A stretch of 62,368 bases of DNA from an uncultured Lachnospiraceae bacterium. GTDB taxonomy: Bacteria > Bacillota > Clostridia > Lachnospirales > Lachnospiraceae. Where the stretch lies: the NCBI GenBank assembly GCA_949840805.1, contig CATKXR010000021.1, forward strand, positions 1 through 62,368, written 5' to 3'. The notes beneath the pieces were generated by a model. It did not search any database. It saw only the letters and a list, made by a program, of their open reading frames with translations, and had not been told where the DNA came from. Numbering within the stretch: the first letter of the stretch is position 1; every line of letters begins with the position of its first letter. Below are positions 55,110 through 62,368 of this stretch, one piece after another. A program made the position numbers and the translations under genes.

Positions 55110-55790
55110 ATGAACAATCATTCCATTTTTCCACAGCCCGGCGTCCTTACAGACCATGGCACAGACCGGATTTTATTTGGCTGCGGCATTTTTCTGTCTG
55201 TCACCGAGCTGTACAAACAATTATTTTTATATTATGCCATCAACAACCGGACTTACGACTGGTGGTTTTTTCCCTTCCAGCTCTGCAGCCTGCCTATGTA
55301 TTTCTGCCTGCTGATGCCGTTTCTTCCATCCGGGCGCGTCAAGACGGCTCTCTGCACCTTTATGCAGGACTACAACCTGTTAGGCGGCATCGCCGCCCTG
55401 GCTGTGCCGGAAGGCTTCCGCCATATTCACTGGAGCCTGACCCTCCATGGCTACCTGTGGCATATTCTGCTGGTTTTGATCGGCCTTTTTATCTTTCTCA
55501 CCGGCCGCTCCGACTTAAAGCCAGGGGGCTTTAAAGACACGATCCCCATTTTCGCCGTATGCTGCTGCCTTGCTTCTGCAATCAATATACTGGCTCCCGG
55601 ACAGGGCAGGGCTGACATGTTTTACATTTCCCCCTACTATCCCAACACCCAGTTTGTCTTCCATGACCTGGCCCTGCACATTGGAATCCATCCTGCCAAC
55701 CTGCTCTATCTGCTGACAATCCTCACAGGAGGCGCCATCCTGCACGTCATGTTCGGGCATGTTTCAAGAAGGCTTAAACCTGTGTGTTAA
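55110..55790 (+). CDS. YwaF-like integral membrane protein
   Basis: A 226-residue protein with about six membrane segments, matching the YwaF/TIGR02206 family: WWFFPFQLCSLPMY and HHxx-type HIHWSLTLHGYLWH are landmarks, with LLYLLTILTGG at the end. The function is unknown. It is divergent from the GNAT gene, with the two starts close together. Confidence 0.8.
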   Translation: MNNHSIFPQPGVLTDHGTDRILFGCGIFLSVTELYKQLFLYYAINNRTYDWWFFPFQLCSLPMYFCLLMPFLPSGRVKTALCTFMQDYNLLGGIAALAVPEGFRHIHWSLTLHGYLWHILLVLIGLFIFLTGRSDLKPGGFKDTIPIFAVCCCLASAINILAPGQGRADMFYISPYYPNTQFVFHDLALHIGIHPANLLYLLTILTGGAILHVMFGHVSRRLKPVC

Positions 55791-55829
55791 ACGGCCGGCC
55801 TGTGTGACACGATCTTGAAGAACAGAAAA

Positions 55830-55863
55830 CAGCCGCCACTACCACCAACGATAGTGACGGCTG
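55830..55863. terminator. Terminator between convergent genes
   Basis: CAGCCGCCACTA and TAGTGACGGCTG form a 12-bp stem with one mismatch and a 10-base loop; on the minus strand TGTTTTCTG follows. Confidence 0.65.
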
Positions 55864-55879
55864 ACCTCGTCAGAGGTTT

Positions 55880-56803
55880 TTAATTTCCATACACTTCTAT
55901 TACTACAGGTGATGATGTGATGCTGGTTGCATGACATTTATACCCGCCTAAATAAAAATCTACGGATGTCTGCCTTCTTTCATATGTATGATTATCCCAT
56001 GGGTTAAAATATGACCATGTTTCATCGCTAGTCACCACATCAGCAGCGCCGATATTTTTAATCTCTGTTTCCAGTGCATTCAACTCATAATTTTCGCCTA
56101 GCTGTGGAAATATTATTCGTACATCAACTGTCAGCATGACTGGTTTCCCGTCGTCTAATACGTTCCATGTATCATCTGTTGCAAAAATGTAATTTGGCCT
56201 GTATGAAATTCCCCTAAGCTCTTCTATACTGTTTGGCAAAGTGTATAATTTTACCGGACTGTTCGTAAAGAAAACTTTCTTGCCCTTATGATTGTTATTT
56301 TGGCCTAAGCTTTCTAAATATTTTACCGTCACATCATAATCGTCACGTAACAGACTTGATACCACTTTATTATCGTCAAAAACAACATCCGTTACATAAT
56401 CCTGCTCAAAATAATCATCATTGCCTTTGCGCTCCAATCCCAACTCATAATCCCCGTATTTTCCTTTTAATGAAGCATAGGAAAGCCCCATATCCTCAAC
56501 GATTGCTTTCGCTACCACATTGTCTGTAGCCATCAAATTAACGCTTTGTTCTAATAAGAGACCATCTTCTCCTACCTGTTTTCCATCTGGTGTTACAGCA
56601 TTACATAGCATATAACCTTCATCATTAAAATAATAGGACTTTCCATTTATTTCTTTCCATGTATTGGAAGGGTATGTGCCATCATCATTTTGATACCATT
56701 TTCCAATGTTATCTTCTTTCCACTCGCCGGCACAGGAGAGTAACGGGAGTGATAAGCTCGCAGCCATTGCCAACCCCAAAACAACTAAACCTTTCTTTCT
56801 CAT
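55880..56803 (-). CDS. Secreted protein with cell-wall-binding repeats
   Basis: A 307-residue protein with a signal peptide (residues 1-26). Two wall-binding repeats of the choline-binding type follow (GKWYQNDDGTYPSNTWKEINGKSYYF region, residues about 33-75). The remainder (80-307) has no recognised fold. It is more AT-rich than its neighbours, which may mean recent transfer. It probably sits on the cell surface. Confidence 0.8.
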   Translation of the reverse strand: MRKKGLVVLGLAMAASLSLPLLSCAGEWKEDNIGKWYQNDDGTYPSNTWKEINGKSYYFNDEGYMLCNAVTPDGKQVGEDGLLLEQSVNLMATDNVVAKAIVEDMGLSYASLKGKYGDYELGLERKGNDDYFEQDYVTDVVFDDNKVVSSLLRDDYDVTVKYLESLGQNNNHKGKKVFFTNSPVKLYTLPNSIEELRGISYRPNYIFATDDTWNVLDDGKPVMLTVDVRIIFPQLGENYELNALETEIKNIGAADVVTSDETWSYFNPWDNHTYERRQTSVDFYLGGYKCHATSITSSPVVIEVYGN

Positions 56804-56887
56804 TTCTGTATCCTCCTTGAATCATATTTTTCCAATCCTGACATGTCTCTTTGATTCCATTATTGCTGTTTGTAACCGCGCCCCTCT

Positions 56888-57304
56888 CTATATATTTTCA
56901 ATAACCTCTGCCGCCTCCTGAGCCTTCTGGATAATATACGCAAACTCCGGTTCGATCTGTGTACCCTGGGGAAGCTCAAACTTTTTCCCGTCTAAAAATG
57001 CATTGGACATCTGATAAATATAAGAATTCCCGTCCATATGTTCCATGGCGAGTTCTTCCCCCTGCCGCCGCATTTCCTCTGTATTCTTCTCTCGTCCCAA
57101 AGCCAGCTCTGTCAATATGCCCAGCATGATTGCAAAATGTTCCTCATCCCATGCTGACAAATACATGCATTTGCACAGCCCCCTGCTGAAAAAAGGATAA
57201 TCCGAATAGCAATCCATCAGCTCCTTAAACCGTGTCTTGTGTCCTGATTCCTCAAACAGCTTTTTTTCTTCCAATGCCTGTATACATTGCTCTTTAAATT
57301 CCAT
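56888..57304 (-). CDS. Unrecognised 138-residue soluble protein
   Basis: A helical, acidic protein starting MEFKEQCIQALEEKKLF, with no membrane segment or known motif. The start at 57304 has GGGG at good spacing; a longer frame runs into the MATE gene and is not supported. It begins 24 bp after the MATE stop and may be co-expressed. No function can be offered. Confidence 0.7.
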   Translation of the reverse strand: MEFKEQCIQALEEKKLFEESGHKTRFKELMDCYSDYPFFSRGLCKCMYLSAWDEEHFAIMLGILTELALGREKNTEEMRRQGEELAMEHMDGNSYIYQMSNAFLDGKKFELPQGTQIEPEFAYIIQKAQEAAEVIENI

Positions 57305-57327
57305 AATCATTCCCCTTTGTCCTTCCC

Positions 57328-58686
57328 TTATCGCTCCAGCTTCCGCCGGACCATCACATAACACATCATATGCGCTAAAAAAGTAATTGTCCACGACACC
57401 GGATATGAAATATACAATGTCTGCAAGGTACGGCTCACCGCGAATATGGTAAAGATCCACACCACTCTGAAAACACAGGCCCCGGTCAGCGCCACAAACA
57501 TCGGAAGAAGGGAACATCCCATTCCCCGCAGTCCTCCTACCATGACCTCCATGATTCCGCATAAAAAATACGGGCCGCTGATGATCCGGAGCCGGTTCAT
57601 CCCATACCGGATCACCTGGGCGTCGGAAGAATAAATACCCAAAAGCTCAGGGCCGGCCAGTACCGCTCCGCCGCCCATCACAATTCCGACCACGACCACC
57701 ATTCCCTGGCAGTACCATAAAATCCTGGTCATCCGCTCATAGTTCCTGGCGCCGAAATTCTGGCTGGTAAAGCTTAAGGCTGTCTGGTACACTGCGTTCA
57801 TGGCCGTATAAACAAAACCCTCGATATTTGCAGCCGCTGTATTTCCCGCCATGGCCACAGAACCAAAGGAATTGACCGACGACTGGATCAGTACATTGGA
57901 TATGGAAAAAATCGCCCCCTGCAGCCCTGCAGGAAGCCCGATCCTGGCAATGGCCAACAGCTTGTCCTTCACCAGCTTAAGCCGGTCATACCGCAGCCGG
58001 TAAGGCGCGTCCGAGGCCATCAGGCACCGGACGATCAGAGCCGCTGAAATGCACTGGGAGATCACCGTGGCGAGGGCCACCCCTGCCACCCCCATATGGA
58101 ACGAAATCACAAAAATCAGGTTCAGCACCACGTTGATGACTCCTGCTGCCATAAGGAACATCAACGGCCTTTTCGTATCTCCCACGGCCCGCAGGATGGC
58201 GCTCCCGAAATTATAGACCAAGGTAGCCGGCATTCCCACAAAGAATATTTTCATGTAGAGGGCCGACAGATTCAGCACATCCTCCGGAGTACCCATAAGG
58301 GTCAGCATAGGATCCGCCAGAAGCACTCCTGCCGCCACCAGGAACAGACCTCCTCCCACTGCCAGCACCATGGCCGTGTGGACGGTCTCTTCCAAATCCT
58401 TTATCCGGTGGGCGCCGAAATACTGGGCCACCAGAACATTGGCTCCCACGGAAAGCCCGATAAACACATTCACCAGCAGATTAATCAGTGCACTGGTAGA
58501 CCCTACGGCTGCCAGGGACTCATGGCCTGCATATTTCCCCACCACAATAATATCCGCCGCGTTAAACAAAAGCTGCAGGATGCCTGACAGCATAAGCGGA
58601 ACCGCAAACACCACCAGTTTTGAAAAGAGAGGGCCGCTGCACATGTCCATCTCATAAGTCCTGCCGGTTTTTTTCCCTGATTCCAT
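57328..58686 (-). CDS. MATE-family efflux transporter
   Basis: A 452-residue protein with twelve predicted membrane segments and the MATE pattern: PLMLSGILQLLFNAADIIVVG at the start, ALINLLVNVFIGLSVGANVLVAQ and a second-half repeat. It exports cationic drugs or metabolites by ion antiport; specificity is unknown. Confidence 0.93.
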   Translation of the reverse strand: MESGKKTGRTYEMDMCSGPLFSKLVVFAVPLMLSGILQLLFNAADIIVVGKYAGHESLAAVGSTSALINLLVNVFIGLSVGANVLVAQYFGAHRIKDLEETVHTAMVLAVGGGLFLVAAGVLLADPMLTLMGTPEDVLNLSALYMKIFFVGMPATLVYNFGSAILRAVGDTKRPLMFLMAAGVINVVLNLIFVISFHMGVAGVALATVISQCISAALIVRCLMASDAPYRLRYDRLKLVKDKLLAIARIGLPAGLQGAIFSISNVLIQSSVNSFGSVAMAGNTAAANIEGFVYTAMNAVYQTALSFTSQNFGARNYERMTRILWYCQGMVVVVGIVMGGGAVLAGPELLGIYSSDAQVIRYGMNRLRIISGPYFLCGIMEVMVGGLRGMGCSLLPMFVALTGACVFRVVWIFTIFAVSRTLQTLYISYPVSWTITFLAHMMCYVMVRRKLER

Positions 58687-58707
58687 TTCCTTGTCCCTCC
58701 AACCTCT

Positions 58708-59151
58708 TTACTGAGATGTATCTACAATCACAATACTGGAATCGCCCTGCCTGGCCTGCTCCAGCACAGCATCGGAGAGCTTTTTAAAAGATCCGTAAGA
58801 AGAAGTCGCTCCTGACAAACCATTGATCTCCTCTTTTCCCTGCCCTTCCAGAAGCTGTCCGGCATAGTACCGGGTATACTCGTTTGGATAAGTTCCACTG
58901 GAATGGAGCATGGACTGCATATAAGAATTGTCCCAGCTTTTAATAAAACCACTGGGATTTTCCGCATTATATTCTACGGAGACAATGCTCCCGCCTTTGA
59001 CCATAATCGTGACGTACTCCTTCCAGCCATGGCTGAACTGGCTGGCCTGGGCGGTATAATAGCCGTCCTGGAGCTCCTGGCTGCTGCCGCAGGCAGTCAG
59101 AAACGCCATAACCAGAAAAAAAACCAGGCTGTTCTTCAACGTCCGTTTCAT
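58708..59151 (-). CDS. FMN-binding lipoprotein coupled to a chemoreceptor
   Basis: A 147-residue lipoprotein with lipobox LTAC and an FMN_bind domain ending in [11 protein letters not shown], which fits the ApbE flavinylation motif (SGATxx). Its ATG overlaps the stop of the upstream chemoreceptor gene (ATGA), so the two are translated together. It could supply an extracellular redox signal to the receptor; that link is inferred only from the coupling. Confidence 0.85.
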   Translation of the reverse strand: MKRTLKNSLVFFLVMAFLTACGSSQELQDGYYTAQASQFSHGWKEYVTIMVKGGSIVSVEYNAENPSGFIKSWDNSYMQSMLHSSGTYPNEYTRYYAGQLLEGQGKEEINGLSGATSSYGSFKKLSDAVLEQARQGDSSIVIVDTSQ

Positions 59152-61187
59152 CTTTTTTGCTCCTCCTTCAAGGTAAATTTCTTCACCTGGGCCTGAAGGC
59201 CCTCAGCTTCCTCTGATAAAAGGCTGCTGGACTGATTTGTCCCCTCTGCATTTTTCAGGTTTCGGTCCGCAATATCTGAAATCATCCCGATCCGGTCCTC
59301 CATAACAGCCAGGGCATTTTCCTGCCCTTGTACTGCTTCCACCAACTTATCTGAAATAACTCTGATCTGGGCGGAAACGGAAGAAATAGCCTTGATTGAA
59401 CTGGCGGTATCTGCCGTCAGTTCTACGCCGGACTTAATAATAGCGCTGGTATTATTCACGATTTCCGTAGCGCTCTGGGCAGCCTGGGCGCTTCTGGAAG
59501 CCAATTGCTTGACTTCATTTGCCACCACGGCAAACCCCTTTCCCGCGCTGCCGGCCCTGGCTGCTTCCACGGAAGCATTGATGGACAAAAGCCCTGTCTG
59601 GAAAGCAATATCTTCAATGGCCTTGGCAATCTTTGTGATCTCCTTGGCATTAGCGCTGATATTGTCCATGGCGCCGGAAAGAGCGTCCATTTGCGTATTC
59701 GCCTCCTGAATACGCATGGTAATCTCCTCTGTCTTAGACCGGGTCTGCCCGCTGCTGTCCGTGACATTAGCCAGCTGCTCCTTCACATGGACAACCTCCT
59801 GCACCAGAGCCTCTGTGGATTGGTTCTGCTCTAAGGATGCCTGGTGAAGCTGGGAGGCCTGGCTGTTCAGCTCATCAGCCATATCGGAAAGCCTGGCCGC
59901 AGCGGCTCCAAAACCCGTTATGGTCTCGTTAATAGATCGGATGATCGTGCTCAAGCTTCCCCGGATCAAGGCAAAATCCCCCTTATAATCCACATGGGGT
60001 TCAACAGACAGATTCCCCCTGGCAATCTGGGTCAAAACCTGTTCGATATCCGATATGTACCGGTTAACGCTCTCCAAGGTAGAATCCAGCGTTTTTGTCA
60101 GCACTTCCAGCTCATCTCCTGAATTGACAAAACCAACCTCTGTGTGAAGATCACCGTCCGAAAGCGCTACCATCCGGTTTGTAACATTCGTAACCGGGCA
60201 GGAAATGGATCTGGCAAGGCGGTAAACCAGCAAAATAGACACAGCCAGCACCGCCAGGGTACACAGCACTGCCACACCCATGGCAGCATTGATCAACTGG
60301 CTGTAATCGGACTTTGGCACTTGAATCACCAATGACCATTGTGTCCCACGGATAGGCGAGAAGGCCACAAGCATTTTTTTCCCGTCTATGGAAATCTCCA
60401 CGGCCCCGGTCTCACCCGTAGTTGCATGGCCAATCTCTCTCTCATGGCCTCCTGCAAGCTGGATCATCGTACTCTGGTTAAGCACCACGGACGGCTCCGG
60501 ATGGCCGGTTATGATCCCGTTCCGGTTAACCATATATGCCATGCCATTTTTACCCAGGTTGATGCTGCTGATCACATCATTAAGGATATCGTATTTATAA
60601 ACACCTGCCACGTAGAATGCCGTCTCATTTTCCTCCTTCACCGGCATCCCTATGGTAATGCCCAGCTTTCCCTGGAAAATGGTTGAAGAACTGATAGTCA
60701 GATTATCCGTCTCTTTGAGAAGTTCAAAAAAACTTTCATCCATGCTTTCCGGCGCATTAGCCGTTCCCTGGACAAACCGCCCTTCCAGGTCATACAAGGC
60801 AATGGTATAAAGTTCATATATTTCTGCTGCTTCCGCCAAAACAGCCTCGCGGTTTGCCCGGACCGCTGTGGCATCAGGCCGAGATTGTGCCATTCCATCT
60901 ACTGCAGAAATGCTTCTCATCCGCGGGTCATCAGCTATGGCCATCATCCTGTCAGCCAGCATATGGATATTAACTTCCATCGTCTTTGCTGACTGCCTGG
61001 CCATGGGCTGTAAACTGTCCAACAAAATACTGTTAGCCAGGGACTGCATGGAAATGGCCATAATCACGCAAGACACAACCACCAGCGCCAGGATATTCAG
61101 AGTTGTGTTTTTTAGTATTCTTCCGTTCAGGCTTTGTCTCATCCTCCCTCCTGTCCGGAATCCTGCTTTTTTCTCTCTTAAATCCAT
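59148..61187 (-). CDS. Methyl-accepting chemotaxis protein
   Basis: A 679-residue chemoreceptor. A membrane helix (about 25-50) precedes a dCache-like periplasmic sensor domain (60-290) with [12 protein letters not shown] and NKNGxI-like [15 protein letters not shown] second helix (about 305-325) and HAMP follow, then a long signalling domain with the hairpin tip [35 protein letters not shown], of which only the core is quoted as a landmark. Starts at 61187 and 61142 both have ribosome binding sites; the inner one is stronger (AGGAGGGAGG). Confidence 0.93.
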   Translation of the reverse strand: MDLREKKAGFRTGGRMRQSLNGRILKNTTLNILALVVVSCVIMAISMQSLANSILLDSLQPMARQSAKTMEVNIHMLADRMMAIADDPRMRSISAVDGMAQSRPDATAVRANREAVLAEAAEIYELYTIALYDLEGRFVQGTANAPESMDESFFELLKETDNLTISSSTIFQGKLGITIGMPVKEENETAFYVAGVYKYDILNDVISSINLGKNGMAYMVNRNGIITGHPEPSVVLNQSTMIQLAGGHEREIGHATTGETGAVEISIDGKKMLVAFSPIRGTQWSLVIQVPKSDYSQLINAAMGVAVLCTLAVLAVSILLVYRLARSISCPVTNVTNRMVALSDGDLHTEVGFVNSGDELEVLTKTLDSTLESVNRYISDIEQVLTQIARGNLSVEPHVDYKGDFALIRGSLSTIIRSINETITGFGAAAARLSDMADELNSQASQLHQASLEQNQSTEALVQEVVHVKEQLANVTDSSGQTRSKTEEITMRIQEANTQMDALSGAMDNISANAKEITKIAKAIEDIAFQTGLLSINASVEAARAGSAGKGFAVVANEVKQLASRSAQAAQSATEIVNNTSAIIKSGVELTADTASSIKAISSVSAQIRVISDKLVEAVQGQENALAVMEDRIGMISDIADRNLKNAEGTNQSSSLLSEEAEGLQAQVKKFTLKEEQKR

Positions 61188-61366
61188 ACCCTCTTCACAA
61201 TCTCCTTAAAAGTAGAATAAAAGCCCACTCAGCCCCCCATATTTACCCGTGATCCAAATGACTTGCCAATACAATTCTCATGCTTGTTTTATCACACCGG
61301 GGAATGACAGACTTGTCCTGACAGTATACCACAGGCTGCCAGAAAAAGGAAGCCCCTTCTCCGCCG

Positions 61367-61618
61367 TCAAATATACCGGTAGATCAGCAAAGCGACTGCC
61401 ACTCCCAGAATACTGGCCATGGTAATCCTGATTGACAGGCCGAAAGTAATGACCAGGACACCCAGGTTCAGCACCAGCGGCTCGTCCAGTCCGAAAGACT
61501 GGCCAAAATTCAGCCAGGACAGCCAGGAAACGCCATCTGCCAGGCTTCCCAGAAATCCGCCTAACACAATCCCCGCCAGCAAAAGGAGCAGTAAAACCCA
61601 AAAACCTTTATCCCTCAT
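61367..61618 (-). CDS. DUF4321 small membrane protein
   Basis: An 83-residue protein with an N-terminal and a C-terminal membrane helix and the pattern GIVLGGFLGSLADG, as in DUF4321 proteins conserved in Clostridia. The function is unknown. Confidence 0.8.
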   Translation of the reverse strand: MRDKGFWVLLLLLLAGIVLGGFLGSLADGVSWLSWLNFGQSFGLDEPLVLNLGVLVITFGLSIRITMASILGVAVALLIYRYI

Positions 61619-61686
61619 TCCAATCCCCCTTTTCGTGAAATTCCTTTTATTTTATCACCAACCGCCAAAAAAAACCACCTGAATTG

Positions 61687-62368
61687 CTATTTGTAAAGTT
61701 CGGCATGCAGTAGGGAAAAATCTTTATATTCATCTTTATCTTCATCTTCATCTTTATCTTTATTTTCTACAAAAATAACCCGATAGACAGATGCATGTCC
61801 CGGGAACTTATCATAGGTTGAAGATACCGCCCCAAAATCTTTTATCCTGACAAAGGCATCAATTCCAGCTCTAATCATGCTGTCAACCACTTTCCCGTCC
61901 ACCCGGGAAACCTGTATGGTAATATAACCATAATCATTAACATTTCCAATCTTCGTCCCGTTTAGGTCAATACAATTACCAGTCGAACGGTTTCCGCTTA
62001 GGCTTCCCGGCCTCAGATTAAACTTTGAATTTGCAACTGTATCATAGAGCCGGTTTGCAAGAGTAACCGCAGTATCCACATCTAACGGCTTGGCACGCAA
62101 TATTTCACTCAGTTTGGTTATAAGATCTGTAACAGAAGATCTATTATCTGCTCCGGCCGTAGTTGCGCAAAATCCCCAAAATTTTTCCGTCTGGTCATCG
62201 CCTGCTATTACACTGTTCATCCATTTTGCCACCGCTTCCTGAACCAATGTCATTAAGTTAGTACCGGCACCATAGGGCTTACCATGGGAAAAATGACAAA
62301 AGCAGGATACTCGGCTTTCCCATAAGCTAATGTTGGCGGTCGCAAACAAATTTGGGGCATGCCAAATA
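61687..62368 (-). CDS. Edge-truncated protein with acidic/lysine repeat tail
   Basis: The reading frame runs off the right edge, so the start is not visible. The readable 226 residues include SCFCHFSHG, a region of helices and short strands without a recognised domain, and a C-terminal tail of alternating Lys-Asp-Glu encoded by an imperfect TTCATC/TTTATC repeat. No function is recognised. Confidence 0.65.
   Translation of the reverse strand, partial: IWHAPNLFATANISLWESRVSCFCHFSHGKPYGAGTNLMTLVQEAVAKWMNSVIAGDDQTEKFWGFCATTAGADNRSSVTDLITKLSEILRAKPLDVDTAVTLANRLYDTVANSKFNLRPGSLSGNRSTGNCIDLNGTKIGNVNDYGYITIQVSRVDGKVVDSMIRAGIDAFVRIKDFGAVSSTYDKFPGHASVYRVIFVENKDKDEDEDKDEYKDFSLLHAELYK
61725..61766. repeat. 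Imperfect hexanucleotide repeat in a coding tail
   Basis: Tandem TTCATC/TTTATC units on the plus strand, coding for a KDEDKD-type tail. Unit length is a multiple of three, so length changes would not shift the frame. Confidence 0.6.

Noticed and set aside
1..62368. CRISPR array, rRNA operon or prophage
   Set aside because: No regularly spaced direct repeats, no rRNA-like segments and no capsid, terminase or integrase genes were recognised.

Overview
The window looks like a chromosomal segment of a Gram-positive, low-to-mid GC Clostridia member, most likely a gut Lachnospiraceae (Enterocloster/Hungatella/Lachnoclostridium-like). This rests on the plsX-acpP-rnc-smc-ftsY order, the FchA/FolD one-carbon pair, TepA, DUF4321, DUF815 and Crh-like small proteins, and strong AGGAGG ribosome binding sites. 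Nearly all genes lie on the minus strand; the plus-strand exceptions are at about 39.3-40.8 kb, 46.1 kb, 49.3 kb and 55.1 kb.

Region 1 (1-11.5 kb, minus): a surface-glycan operon that is AT-rich at its distal end. It holds galE and glf (UDP-galactofuranose supply), a CDP-glycerol-transferase-like protein, two DUF4422 proteins, two GT8 glycosyltransferase domains, a DUF115-like protein, and a 1130-residue fusion of SPASM-like, radical-SAM-like, DUF4422, GT8 and Rossmann-like modules. A small Rossmann-like module recurs in five of these genes. Stop/start overlaps show tight translational coupling.

Region 2 (11.5-16.7 kb, minus): the most unusual part. A TnpB-family protein has lost all three RuvC catalytic residues. 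Its promoter lies inside a 168-bp segment bounded by 30-bp inverted repeats, and hairpin-rich DNA follows the gene. Beside it is an overlapping operon of a membrane-anchored GH25 lysozyme, a reverse transcriptase with retron-type motifs but no visible msr-msd RNA, and a DUF2809 membrane protein. A decayed Rpn/PD-(D/E)XK gene follows.

Region 3 (16.7-36.4 kb, minus): mostly housekeeping. Contents are a ClC channel, threonine deaminase, ftsY-smc-rnc-acpP-plsX, a SIR2-domain protein downstream of an ABC-F ribosome-protection gene with an upstream-ORF leader, a ROK fructokinase, a flavodoxin-like protein, folD-fchA, an EamA transporter, a HisIE with an N-terminal HisF-like domain, and glgX.

Region 4 (36.5-48.5 kb): a hemerythrin protein with a pseudo-receiver domain, tepA, an FMN-binding lipoprotein and a YjfB-like protein (plus strand), cardiolipin synthase, metY, an LtaS-like sulfatase, a small membrane exporter, a DUF815 ATPase and a Crh-like HPr.

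Region 5 (48.5-62.4 kb): a five-tRNA operon (Asn-Glu-Met-Asp-Leu), a small membrane protein, an Hsp70/J-protein pair, a GNAT protein, a YwaF-like membrane protein, a secreted wall-binding protein, a MATE exporter, a chemoreceptor translationally coupled to an FMN-binding lipoprotein, DUF4321 and an edge-truncated unknown. No rRNA, CRISPR array or intact prophage was seen.
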